Assembly: GCF_009914055.1 (NCBI RefSeq)
Contig: NZ_CP028271.1
Span: 1,116,001 to 1,180,000, forward strand
Source of the DNA: Mixta intestinalis
GTDB lineage: Bacteria > Pseudomonadota > Gammaproteobacteria > Enterobacterales > Enterobacteriaceae
Direction of reading: 5' to 3'
Length of the DNA: 64,000 nt
The notes under the pieces are model-generated. The model saw only the letters and a program-made list of their open reading frames with translations, did no database searches and was not told the DNA's origin. Each line of letters begins with the position of its first letter. Position 1 is the first letter of the stretch. A program made the translations under genes and the position numbers. Shown in pieces: positions 42,771-50,921 of this stretch.

Positions 42771-43721
42771 TTAATTTAAGGTGCGGTATGCGCCAATCGC
42801 CGGATCGGCGAGATCGGGATGCAGTGCATCCACCAGCATCACGGTGAGCTTCTGCCCGGCGGGCAGCTGGCTGCCCCACGCTTTGCGCGCCTTATTAACG
42901 CGCTCTCTGACCGCGCTCAGATTCTGCGCCGCATCCTTATCCATTTTTACCAGCAGCGTTCCGCTAAAGCGCCAGAGGTGCAGCTGGTTGTCAAATGGCA
43001 GCAGCAGCCAGCTGTCCGGCGCGTCATCTTTAGCGAGCACCATACGCTGATTATTAACACTGGCCGCGTTCAGCGTTTTATCATCTGACCTGATACCGAT
43101 TAAGGGATAGCCCTGCCAGAAATTCACCGCTACCGGCTGGGTTTTACCGGCGTTTACCAGCGTCAGTTCGCTGGCACCTTCCAGCCAGCCTTCGGTTGAG
43201 CAGCTCAGATTGCGATTATCGGGAATAAACAGCGACTGGCCGTTATCGTCCCACCAGGTGCGGAAATGACAGCCGCCCGGTAGCTCAAAATGCTGTAGCG
43301 GTTCGCTGTTGGCCGGGCGGGAGAGATCCAGCGGAGCCGCATTACCGGCATCTGCTGTTGCGGTGGCGTCAGCGGTAATCACCGGACGCCAGTTTTGTGC
43401 CTTCACCGCCATGCCGCTGGCTAATGCCGCACCTTTGCTATCGGTCATTTCCCACGGCAGCTCCTGCAATTTTCCACACTGATTGGCAAGCAGCGTACCG
43501 ACGCGTGGTAAAAATGTTGTTAACACATCGGAGGTTTTACTCTCGCCGGAGACGATACGCAGGTGTAGCGTCTCTTTACACCAGTCCTGAGGGCTATTGC
43601 TGGCAACGTTGTCAATAAACACTTCCAGCGACATGCTGGGGGAATAGACCACGCGATAATCCTCTGCGCTGGCGGCAGAGGCCATCAAAAGGGTGATAAC
43701 GCCGGGCAACCAGTATTTCAT
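42771..43721 (-). CDS. Exported protein of unknown function in the T6SS-like locus
   Basis: 316 residues. The signal peptide reads MKYWLPGVITLLMASAASA, cleaved before EDYRVVYS. The mature protein has four to five cysteines (QDWCKETLHLR, ANQCGKLQELPWEM, GGCHFRTWWDD and NLSCSTEGW), suggesting disulfides in the periplasm. I recognise no family. It lies between the phosphatase and kinase genes, 15 bases from the phosphatase stop and 54 from the kinase start, so it is part of the same operon. It may sense or bridge to the periplasmic domain of the kinase (inference). The ATG at 43721 has CAGGAG before it; the longer frame to 43739 is less likely. Confidence 0.7.
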   Translation of the reverse strand: MKYWLPGVITLLMASAASAEDYRVVYSPSMSLEVFIDNVASNSPQDWCKETLHLRIVSGESKTSDVLTTFLPRVGTLLANQCGKLQELPWEMTDSKGAALASGMAVKAQNWRPVITADATATADAGNAAPLDLSRPANSEPLQHFELPGGCHFRTWWDDNGQSLFIPDNRNLSCSTEGWLEGASELTLVNAGKTQPVAVNFWQGYPLIGIRSDDKTLNAASVNNQRMVLAKDDAPDSWLLLPFDNQLHLWRFSGTLLVKMDKDAAQNLSAVRERVNKARKAWGSQLPAGQKLTVMLVDALHPDLADPAIGAYRTLN

Positions 43722-43735
43722 AACGCTCCTGGATA

Positions 43736-44509
43736 TCAATCGCGAGGCGGCAGCAGGCGTGCCGAATCAGCCAGTGATTGTAATAGGGTGGTTTCCTGAG
43801 GCGAACCAACCCAAACGGCGACCGCGCTCAAATTATCGTTTTTTCGTGTTCTGTCGATGGCCTGCTGCATCAGGATGAGCCACTCCTGGCAGCTGTTTAC
43901 CATACGCAGCGCCTGTTCCATTTCAGGCACCGCCAGGTGAAGCCAGAAACCATCGCTACACACTAAAAAGGCGTCGCCATCTTCCAGCGTTATCACCTCG
44001 CTGTAGCTGGCGTCGCGCATCGTTTCAGCGCCGAGCGCATTATAGAGTAAATTGCTGTTAATGCCGGAATTTTCATAGCCTGCATCACGCATTCGCTGCA
44101 CCAGACTATGGTCGCGGGTAACCTGATTCAGATAGCCACGGCGGAAGTGGTAAATACGGCTGTCGCCAGCGTGCGCCCACCATGCCAGCTGTTGGGTACG
44201 GTCGATAAACAGTGCGGCCAGGGTGGTGCTCATGTGCTGCAGTTTCGGATTAATCTGCTGCGCTTCATAAATGGCCCGTGCGCTTTTTTCTATCGCCTCG
44301 CGACTCTGCTGAATGCTGAAGTTTTCGTCAGTTAATGTATCCAGCAGCGTATCGCAGGCGATATGCGCCGCCTGTTCGCCGCCGGGCAGCCCTGCCACGC
44401 CGTCGCAGACGACAAAACAGGCCTTTTGTTCATTGAGTAGATGGCCCACCCGATCCTGATTATTATGACGCTCGCCCTGCTGCGAGGTGACGGCAAAGGC
44501 GATATTCAT
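43736..44509 (-). CDS. PP2C-family Ser/Thr phosphatase (PppA-like)
   Basis: 257 residues with PP2C metal-binding motifs: RHNNQDRVGHLL (first Asp), FVVCDGVAGLPGGEQAA (Asp-Gly), MSTTLAALFIDRTQQLAWWAHAGDSRIYHFR (GDSR), FLVCSDGFWLHL and KNDNLSAVAVWVG (final Asp-Asn). PppA opposes PpkA by dephosphorylating the FHA protein in post-translational T6SS control. The start overlaps the FHA gene's stop by four bases, so the two are coupled. Confidence 0.9.
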   Translation of the reverse strand: MNIAFAVTSQQGERHNNQDRVGHLLNEQKACFVVCDGVAGLPGGEQAAHIACDTLLDTLTDENFSIQQSREAIEKSARAIYEAQQINPKLQHMSTTLAALFIDRTQQLAWWAHAGDSRIYHFRRGYLNQVTRDHSLVQRMRDAGYENSGINSNLLYNALGAETMRDASYSEVITLEDGDAFLVCSDGFWLHLAVPEMEQALRMVNSCQEWLILMQQAIDRTRKNDNLSAVAVWVGSPQETTLLQSLADSARLLPPRD

Positions 44510-45666
44510 TCGTTATCCGTTCTGGTTTGTGAGTCTTTATACTGGTTCACTTCCATATCGTAAGCGTGCAAGAACGCTTCGCCGAACAGCGAATGGAAAT
44601 CGTCTTCCAGCTCACCCGCCGTATGCTGATAGCTGCGCATAAAGTAGTCCCACAGCGCCGCTTTGCGGCAAAGGGTCAAAGGAATTTTTGACTGCTGACC
44701 GTCCTGACGCGCGTTATCCTCCAGCCGCTGCGGATTAAAGGATTGCAGCATGGCGGCAATGATGGCGCGGATACCGGCAATCATGCCCAGCTGGTGCGCC
44801 TGCAAATCCACCAGCGCGTCGCGCACCGCCTGTTCCGGCTGCATAAAACCGGGCATCTGGCTCTGGTACATCTGCATCAGCACCGTTTTACCGGAAGGCA
44901 GAATTTTAAAGGGATTATTCGCCTCATTCAGGATCATGGTCATTTCTGCCTTGACTCCGCGTTTGAGGATCGAACGCGAGGAGAGTAGCGCGACCGTCCC
45001 CTGAGAAAACAGGCTGAGCATCCGGCCTGTCATGCGCATCTGCTCTTCCGTCAGAGCTTCATCAGCATGCTTTTCCAGCCCCATGCCCTCCAGTAGCGCC
45101 TGAATCAGCTTGTCGTCGCTACAGCGCGGCTGCGGTTCTGCCTGCTCGCTTTGTTCGCGCGGCAAAGGATCAATATCGAGCCGGGTGGCGCTGTGCGAAC
45201 TGCTGCGCGAACTCGTGTTTTCAGATGGCGTTTCCAGCGTCGAGGTGGCCAACGGCGGCTCTTCCTCTGCCATACCCAGCGGATCCTGCGCGTCCTTCTG
45301 CTGTTGAAACAGCGACAGCGGATCGAGCGTGCTGGCGAGGTTTTCGCTTATCGTATCCCGTAGCGGGTCGGTGACGGCAATCTGATAATTGCCGATAGTC
45401 AGGAGATCGCCATGGTGGAGCGTAACCTGGCGATCGCGCTCCAGCGGCGTATCGTTCAACACCACGGTAGTGACGCTACCGTGGTTGGTCAGGCGGCATT
45501 CGCCCTGCGCGGAGACATGCACTACCGCCTGCAGACGTGAAATTGCCCGCGCCTCATCCGGCAGAACTAAATCGTTGCCCAGACTGCGGCCAATCGTGCC
45601 GCCGGGCGGCAGGAAATCGACCGTCTGGTGAGGCACGCATGTCTGTTGCACAATCGTAAATCGCAT
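44506..45666 (-). CDS. tagH: FHA-domain T6SS protein (TagH/Fha)
   Basis: 386 residues. An N-terminal FHA domain (residues about 1-95: VDFLPPGGTIGRSLGNDLVLPDEARAISRLQAVVHV ... LTNHGSVTTVVLNDTPL) carries the phosphothreonine-binding GR, SRLQ and TN segments. A low-complexity linker rich in Ser, Glu and Gln follows, then a C-terminal TagH domain of about 190 residues (MTGRMLSLFSQGTVALLSSRSILKRGVKAEMTMI ... NNPFKILPSGKTVLMQM). Fha is the substrate of PpkA and acts as a scaffold at the T6SS membrane complex. The ATG at 45666 was chosen; the upstream in-frame start at 45696 is less well supported. Confidence 0.9.
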   Translation of the reverse strand: MRFTIVQQTCVPHQTVDFLPPGGTIGRSLGNDLVLPDEARAISRLQAVVHVSAQGECRLTNHGSVTTVVLNDTPLERDRQVTLHHGDLLTIGNYQIAVTDPLRDTISENLASTLDPLSLFQQQKDAQDPLGMAEEEPPLATSTLETPSENTSSRSSSHSATRLDIDPLPREQSEQAEPQPRCSDDKLIQALLEGMGLEKHADEALTEEQMRMTGRMLSLFSQGTVALLSSRSILKRGVKAEMTMILNEANNPFKILPSGKTVLMQMYQSQMPGFMQPEQAVRDALVDLQAHQLGMIAGIRAIIAAMLQSFNPQRLEDNARQDGQQSKIPLTLCRKAALWDYFMRSYQHTAGELEDDFHSLFGEAFLHAYDMEVNQYKDSQTRTDNE

Positions 45667-45702
45667 GATGATTCCTGCATCAAAAAAACGGCGCAAAAGG
45701 CG

Positions 45703-46398
45703 CTATTCAAACATTGGCGGATAAAGGCCGTTACGTCCCGGTGGCGCGCCTGCCGCCGGATTAAACAACAGGGAAAAAAGCTGCGCGTTTAAAATGCCGC
45801 TGTGTTTATGAGTGGCATGCGGAAAGCCATCGCTGCGGTTGCTCCACCAGTAGCTGATAAAATGCTGCGGGTTGAAGCGCTCGGCGACTTCGCGCCAGCT
45901 CAGCGTGCAGGGCAGATCCTGATAACCAATCACATCCATAATCGCCGAACGTTCCTTCTCTGGTGTGTGCAGTGGCGACAGCGCCAGCAGTTTTTGCTCC
46001 AGCGTCTCCACCGGCAGGGTTTCACGCACCGCCTGCAACAGGGCGTTACCCAACTGCCGGTACCAGTCGCCAGCGACGCTCAACTGTGCCGGATGCCACT
46101 CCTTCAGCGTAAAACTTTTGATCGCCACCAGCGGCCAGACGCGGCCAACACGATCGCGCGAGGGCAGCAGGCACCCCAGCTGAATACGCTGGAAGCCGGG
46201 CGTAACGGGAATCGCAAAGTTCCAGACCGGCGCGCGCAGAAAGGCGTCGGTGGAGACATTTTGCAGATGCCACTGCGTTACGCCCTGCTGAAACCAATTA
46301 GACCAGCTGGTGACCAGGCTATCGGCCAGCCGCCGCTGCAGAAAATCGCCGGTTGAGGGCAGTTTCCCATACCAGCCCGGCACTACGTTCTCTGCCAT
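45703..46398 (-). CDS. tagF: T6SS-associated protein TagF
   Basis: 231 residues of the TagF (DUF2094) family. It begins with the hallmark PGWYGKLPSTGDFLQRRLADSLVTSWSNWFQQG. FAIPVTPGFQRIQLGCLLPSRDRVGRVWPLVAI follows, and WWSNRSDGFPHATHKHSG in the C-terminal half. TagF is a post-translational repressor of T6SS in Pseudomonas and Agrobacterium, acting through Fha; in some species it is fused to PppA. It sits five bases after the tssM stop. Confidence 0.92.
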   Translation of the reverse strand: MAENVVPGWYGKLPSTGDFLQRRLADSLVTSWSNWFQQGVTQWHLQNVSTDAFLRAPVWNFAIPVTPGFQRIQLGCLLPSRDRVGRVWPLVAIKSFTLKEWHPAQLSVAGDWYRQLGNALLQAVRETLPVETLEQKLLALSPLHTPEKERSAIMDVIGYQDLPCTLSWREVAERFNPQHFISYWWSNRSDGFPHATHKHSGILNAQLFSLLFNPAAGAPPGRNGLYPPMFE

Positions 46399-46403
46399 TA
46401 CCG

Positions 46404-48515
46404 TTACCTCACTGATGCCGGTTGTTCGCCTTCTGACGGCAGCGCTCCATCGGGTGACGCAGCGGCGTCACGCGCGGAATCGGGCATGCTGGCGGCCAGT
46501 TTGCGCATCATCAACGCATTATCGCGCGCAAAAGGCGACGACTGGATCTGGCGGTCAAGCAGCTGACTGAGATGCCAGTCAAGCTGCTGTAAATCATGTG
46601 TCGTCACGCTGGTCGGCAGGGTACGCTGTAAATTTTGCATCAGCCAGCCGCGTAAAAATTCGCCGTCATAGCTGCGCGGCTGATAGAGCATCTGATAAGC
46701 GCGCAGCGCATTGCGACTGAACTCACTATCTTCGCCTTTATCACTGCCTAAGATACGCGTAATTTCCTGGGCAACGCGCGGCAACAGCAGCGATTTCAGG
46801 GCGTTCTGATAAAGCACCCAGGCAGCGTCGCTCACCTGATCGCCGCGATAAAGTCCGGCGCGCATAGTGGGCGGCGGGCTATCGAGCGAAAAGCTCTCTA
46901 CCTGTGGCAGTTTTACCAGGCTGTTCAGATAGGGTAGCAGATCGAAAATCGTGCCGGTATTCTGCTGCGCAAGTTCTGTGCCCTGATGTGTTAACGATGG
47001 AACCCGTGCCGCAATTTGCTCCAGATAGCGCTGGTTTTGCAGATAGCTGGTCAGCCACAGCGCGCAGGCCAGCACCAGCGAGGCGGCCATCGCGCCATAG
47101 CCAATCCAGTGCCACAGCCGATTACGTTCTTCCCAACGGCGATCGCTGCCCGCAAGGCCGCTCTCTTTAAAAATCAGGTCGCTCAGCAGGTGGCGGATAA
47201 AATAACTTTGTCCCTTGTTGCCGGGAATCGGCGCGGCGCGATTAACGCTGTCCCATGCGGCGATGGAGTGTTCGCCGGTGCGCGGTAACTGCAGTTTACG
47301 CGTCAGCTGGCCCATAATGCGATCGAATGGCAGTCCTTCCTGGGTGCCGCTGGTAAAGAACAGACCGCGTGGCGCCCAGGCAACCGCACCGCCTACCGGA
47401 GCGAAAACAATCTCCAGATATTCTGCCAGCAGCGGGCGCAGCGAGGCGAATTCCTGGGGGAAAAGAAAACAGTCGGCGCGTTGCATCAGATCATTTTGCT
47501 GCGCCATACGGGACGCGACTTCATGATGAAGCTGGCGTTGCAGTAGCGTAAACTGTTGCTCAAAGCGGGCGCTTAACGCAGAGCTGCGGTCGCGGTTTGG
47601 CTCCCAGGGAAAAGTGAAGCCCCAGATACGATCGCGCTGCTGCTTATCGAGCGTGGCGAAGTAGCCCATAAAACCTTTCAGCAGATCGGTCTTGGTCACC
47701 ATGATATAAACCGGGAAATGAATGCCGGTGTACTGGTGTAGCTCCTGCATACGCTGGCGCAGCGCGTTGGCCTGTGCGTAACGTGCTTCAGGCGCATCGC
47801 TGAGCAGATCGGCAACGCTGATCGTCATGATGACGCCGTTAACCGGCTGACGTGCCCGATAGCGTTTTAGCAGGGTGATAAACGTTTGCCATTCGTTGGC
47901 GTCGCGGGCGCGCTGGCTCTCCTGCAAAGTATAGCGCCCGGCGGTATCAAGCAGCACGGCGCTGTCGGTAAACCACCAGTCGCAGTGGCGCGTGCCGCCG
48001 ATGCCACGAATCGCCCCTTTCCCCAGACTGTCGGTAAGCGGAAATTCCAGTCCCGAATTAAGCAGGGCGGTGGTCTTTCCGGCACCCGGCGCGCCGACGA
48101 TAACATACCAGGGGAGCTGATAGAGCCAGGGCGCGCTGTAACGCTGCCAGAGGTTGCCGCGGCGACGTCCGAACTGCGTTTTCTTCAGCTGCGTAATGGC
48201 CTGATTAAAGCGGTCGGTTAGCATCGTTTCTGTTGCCTGCTGCTCCGCCGGATCGATCGCCGCCTGCTGTTGCAGATTATTCAGCAGGCGGGTATTGAAC
48301 CAGGCCTTATACAGGCGCGGAATCAGCTGCATCAGTATCCAGAGAAAATAGCCGAGCCCAATGACCAGCTGGCGATTAAACGCTGACTCCAGCGGGCGAC
48401 TGTTGTTAAAATTCAGCAACGGGCCGGCGATCCAGACCAGGCAGGCAAAGGCGCTGATACTGATAAATCCCCAGACGAGGCGGCTGGTAAACAGCGGCGG
48501 CCAGACCTTTTTCAT
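46404..48515 (-). CDS. tssM: TssM/IcmF-like T6SS membrane protein, C-terminally short
   Basis: 703 residues, while typical TssM has about 1100-1200. Two N-terminal membrane segments (about residues 13-70) precede the cytoplasmic NTPase-like domain, with Walker A VIVGAPGAGKTTALLNSG (about residues 137-154), LLDTAGRYTLQE and IMVTKTDLLKG. A third membrane segment is WIGYGAMAASLVLACALWLTSYL (about residues 483-505). Only about 190 residues of the periplasmic part remain, ending in a low-complexity tail (DSARDAAASPDGALPSEGEQPASVR). The C-terminal domain that contacts TssJ is missing. The stop is clean and tagF starts at once, with no leftover coding sequence. Overlaps tssL by four bases. Confidence 0.88.
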   Translation of the reverse strand: MKKVWPPLFTSRLVWGFISISAFACLVWIAGPLLNFNNSRPLESAFNRQLVIGLGYFLWILMQLIPRLYKAWFNTRLLNNLQQQAAIDPAEQQATETMLTDRFNQAITQLKKTQFGRRRGNLWQRYSAPWLYQLPWYVIVGAPGAGKTTALLNSGLEFPLTDSLGKGAIRGIGGTRHCDWWFTDSAVLLDTAGRYTLQESQRARDANEWQTFITLLKRYRARQPVNGVIMTISVADLLSDAPEARYAQANALRQRMQELHQYTGIHFPVYIMVTKTDLLKGFMGYFATLDKQQRDRIWGFTFPWEPNRDRSSALSARFEQQFTLLQRQLHHEVASRMAQQNDLMQRADCFLFPQEFASLRPLLAEYLEIVFAPVGGAVAWAPRGLFFTSGTQEGLPFDRIMGQLTRKLQLPRTGEHSIAAWDSVNRAAPIPGNKGQSYFIRHLLSDLIFKESGLAGSDRRWEERNRLWHWIGYGAMAASLVLACALWLTSYLQNQRYLEQIAARVPSLTHQGTELAQQNTGTIFDLLPYLNSLVKLPQVESFSLDSPPPTMRAGLYRGDQVSDAAWVLYQNALKSLLLPRVAQEITRILGSDKGEDSEFSRNALRAYQMLYQPRSYDGEFLRGWLMQNLQRTLPTSVTTHDLQQLDWHLSQLLDRQIQSSPFARDNALMMRKLAASMPDSARDAAASPDGALPSEGEQPASVR

Positions 48516-49879
48516 TGCGACGTCTCCTTCTGCGCAGCGTTAATCGGCGTCGGCACGGCAAACAGCGTAATTTCAATGCGGCGGTTACGGGCGCGATTTT
48601 CGGCGCTGTCGTTGGGCAGCAGCGGTTCGCTGTCGCCACGGCCTTCCGCTTTTATCGATCTTCCGGCAGGCAGCTGCCGGTTGAGCAGAGTGCCAATCGC
48701 CCTGGCGCGCGCCAGGGAGAATTCATAGCTGGAAGGGAAGCGGCTGGTGTGTATAGCACGATTATCGGTATAGGCGGAGACCAGCACCGAACCCTGAAGA
48801 TCTTTCATCGCGGCGGCAACGCGCGTCAGCAGGGCGCGTCCTGTTCCGTTCAGCGCCGTAGCGCCCGGATCGAACAGCCGATCGGCAGGCAGAATAATCT
48901 TACTGCCGAAGGGGCCATCGCTCACTTCCAGCTGACCGGCGGCCAGCACGTCGCTGAGCCGCTCGCGCAGGTTAAGCAGTGCCTGCGGTGGCGTGCCTGA
49001 ACGTGACAGTGTCACTACAGGCAGCGGTGCCTGATAAATGGCGCGCAGCAAGGGTTCCGCCTGTCTGCCCAGCCGCCAGTTGAGGCCACTGTAAACCAGG
49101 CTGGCAATCAGCGCCGTCACGGCCAGACAGGCCCAAAGCGGAACCGGTGGCCGCCAGAACTGGCTGGTTAACGGCCTGGCTTCTACGGTGACGCTATCAA
49201 ACTGTTCATCGTTTTGGCGCGTTTCGGCAATCAGTTCGCCAAGGCGGGAGCAGATGATATCGCGTTGCTGGCGTCCGTTTTCCATGCCGCGGTAGCGGCC
49301 CTCATAGCCGAGCAGCAGGCAGTAGTGGATCAATTCCAGTAGCGCCAGATGTTGTGCTGGCGTTTGCGACAGGCGGGAGAGCAGCTGGAAAACTTTTTCG
49401 CCGCCCCAGCTCTCGTTGTGAAAGGTTACCAGCAGGCCATTGCCGGACCAGACGCCGCGCGTACCCCACGGCGTTTGCGCCGCCGCCTCATCGAGCACGC
49501 TACACAAACAGTAGCGGGCGGCGAGTAGCGTCTCAAACGGCAGACCGGCCTGTTTACAGCGGTTTTCGAACTGACGCACCTCTTCCACCAGCTGCGTTCG
49601 CAGCCCGGACGGATCGTCATGCGTTGCGGCCATACGAATATGCACAATCGTATTTAGCAGTGGTAAGGCCGCTGCCAGTAACATATTTTCAGAGCTCGTG
49701 CTGTGTGCGTCACGGGCAACATCTACAGGCGTCATTGAATTACGTTGTTCCAGACTGAAAAACCCCAACTTCAGCGCCGTTGGGAAAGCCCGCCGATGGT
49801 TATGCGGCAGGCGTTGTTTAATCGAGGATCCAGGTAGCGGTGTTTCCGTTGCGGCAGGCTTTGCTGGTTCCACCGACAT
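48512..49879 (-). CDS. tssL: TssL/DotU with C-terminal OmpA-like peptidoglycan-binding domain
   Basis: 455 residues from the ATG at 49879. The cytoplasmic DotU domain has NMLLAAALPLLNTIVHIRMAATHDDPSGLRTQLVEEVRQFENRCKQAGLPFETLLAARYCLCSVLDEAAAQTPWG. One membrane segment (PLWACLAVTALIASLVYSGLNWRLG) follows, then a periplasmic OmpA domain (LVSAYTDNRAIHTSRFPSSYEFSLARARAIGTLL ... KAEGRGDSEPLLPNDSAENRARNRRIEI). TssL anchors TssM and can bind peptidoglycan through such a domain. From 49879 the gene overlaps the preceding lipoprotein gene by 62 bases. A later ATG at 49735 avoids the overlap but has a poorer ribosome site. Confidence 0.87.
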   Translation of the reverse strand: MSVEPAKPAATETPLPGSSIKQRLPHNHRRAFPTALKLGFFSLEQRNSMTPVDVARDAHSTSSENMLLAAALPLLNTIVHIRMAATHDDPSGLRTQLVEEVRQFENRCKQAGLPFETLLAARYCLCSVLDEAAAQTPWGTRGVWSGNGLLVTFHNESWGGEKVFQLLSRLSQTPAQHLALLELIHYCLLLGYEGRYRGMENGRQQRDIICSRLGELIAETRQNDEQFDSVTVEARPLTSQFWRPPVPLWACLAVTALIASLVYSGLNWRLGRQAEPLLRAIYQAPLPVVTLSRSGTPPQALLNLRERLSDVLAAGQLEVSDGPFGSKIILPADRLFDPGATALNGTGRALLTRVAAAMKDLQGSVLVSAYTDNRAIHTSRFPSSYEFSLARARAIGTLLNRQLPAGRSIKAEGRGDSEPLLPNDSAENRARNRRIEITLFAVPTPINAAQKETSQ

Positions 49880-50321
49880 CAACACAAACCTGCTTACTGG
49901 CGCGACGCGGACGTGGGCGATCGCTGCGTAGCGTCTCCTCATAGCGTTCTGCGATCACACCAGCCTTCAACGGTACGTAACCGATAAGCTGCTCTTCATT
50001 TATATCGGCAATCGCCAGCCAGCTGTGCTCAACCTTGCCCAGCACCTGAAAAGGCTTACCGTTCTCCAGATGACGCACCACTTTTCCGCCGTAGTCGGGC
50101 GAGGTCATCACCGAGGCGTCATACAGCGCGCGCCAGGTTTCATTCATCGGCGTAAATTCAGCGGGCGCATTTACCGCGTAGCGATGCACCAGCGTCACGC
50201 CGTTGACGGTGCTGCTGACCAGTGTATCGTCAGTAAGGGGCGGCGCAGGTGGCTTACAGCCAGCGACAGTCAACACAGCGAGCAATGTCAGCGCGAAACG
50301 AATTTTCACTTTGATCCTCAC
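49818..50321 (-). CDS. Lipoprotein with SH3-like domain, first gene of the T6SS-like operon
   Basis: 167 residues. The signal peptide MRIKVKIRFALTLLAVLTVAGCKPP ends in a lipobox (VAGC, cysteine near residue 22). The mature part has RALYDASVMTSPDYGGKVVRHLENGKPFQVLGKVEHSWLAIADINEEQLIGYVPLKAGV, which resembles a bacterial SH3 domain. The tail has two cysteines (VCVDVGGTSKACRNG). It is not recognisably TssJ, the usual T6SS lipoprotein, which is a transthyretin-like fold. It may occupy an equivalent place next to TssL/TssM (inference). Its 3' end overlaps the proposed tssL start. Confidence 0.75.
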   Translation of the reverse strand: MRIKVKIRFALTLLAVLTVAGCKPPAPPLTDDTLVSSTVNGVTLVHRYAVNAPAEFTPMNETWRALYDASVMTSPDYGGKVVRHLENGKPFQVLGKVEHSWLAIADINEEQLIGYVPLKAGVIAERYEETLRSDRPRPRRASKQVCVDVGGTSKACRNGNTATWILD

Positions 50322-50921
50322 GATCTCATCAGGTTATCTGGACAAATGCCAGACCGGGTAGCGCAGAAACGCGGCGGGCAAGGCTGATGCTTGCCGTTCT
50401 GTGACGCGGCTGGCTGGAAAAATTGCTCAGATTTACAAAAAGATAAAACCCGGCTCAGTCTACCTGACACTTTTGAGATTTCAAACTATTGCGCGGGTCT
50501 GTTTCTCATGTTATTTGCGCTTCCGACAGCCAGCGTAGCGGCGGCAGGAGCGCCGGTTAGTCTTTGCGAAGTATAGCCAGGGCGCAGCGGACAAGGCGGG
50601 CTTAATCAGGGGCGCAAAAAAAGGGGGCGATAAAGTGCGAAACGTGAGGCAGCGTAGCGGTGCTGGCGTAGAAAAACTTTCAGAATTTACAGACAGGAAG
50701 ATAACACCCGGAGAATTAGCCACACCGGACCGCTCTTTTCAGTGACGTTGTCACTTTTGCTAAGCTTAAGGCATCATGCAGTGAGGGTGCAGCTCTCTGT
50801 ATCAGAGGAGGGAATCATTATAGGGAAAATCATGATCCTGCTCACGATTATGCTAAGCTAGGGGCTTACCTGTAATTTATCGCTCTCGCTCATGACAGGC
50901 TAAGCTATTTCAAACGCAGCT
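50322..50921. other. Divergent regulatory region between the T6SS-like operon and ychO
   Basis: 600 bases with no supported gene. Short frames within it lack ribosome sites and family resemblance. It must hold promoters for the lipoprotein-led operon (minus) and ychO (plus), but I cannot name a clear one. Confidence 0.45.

Noticed and set aside
41289..50321. A complete type VI secretion system
   Set aside because: Core tube, sheath, spike, baseplate, ClpV and TssJ genes are not present, and both flanks are core chromosome genes.
50391..50723. Short frames on both strands in the lipoprotein-ychO gap
   Set aside because: No ribosome sites and no resemblance to known proteins; treated as regulatory space.
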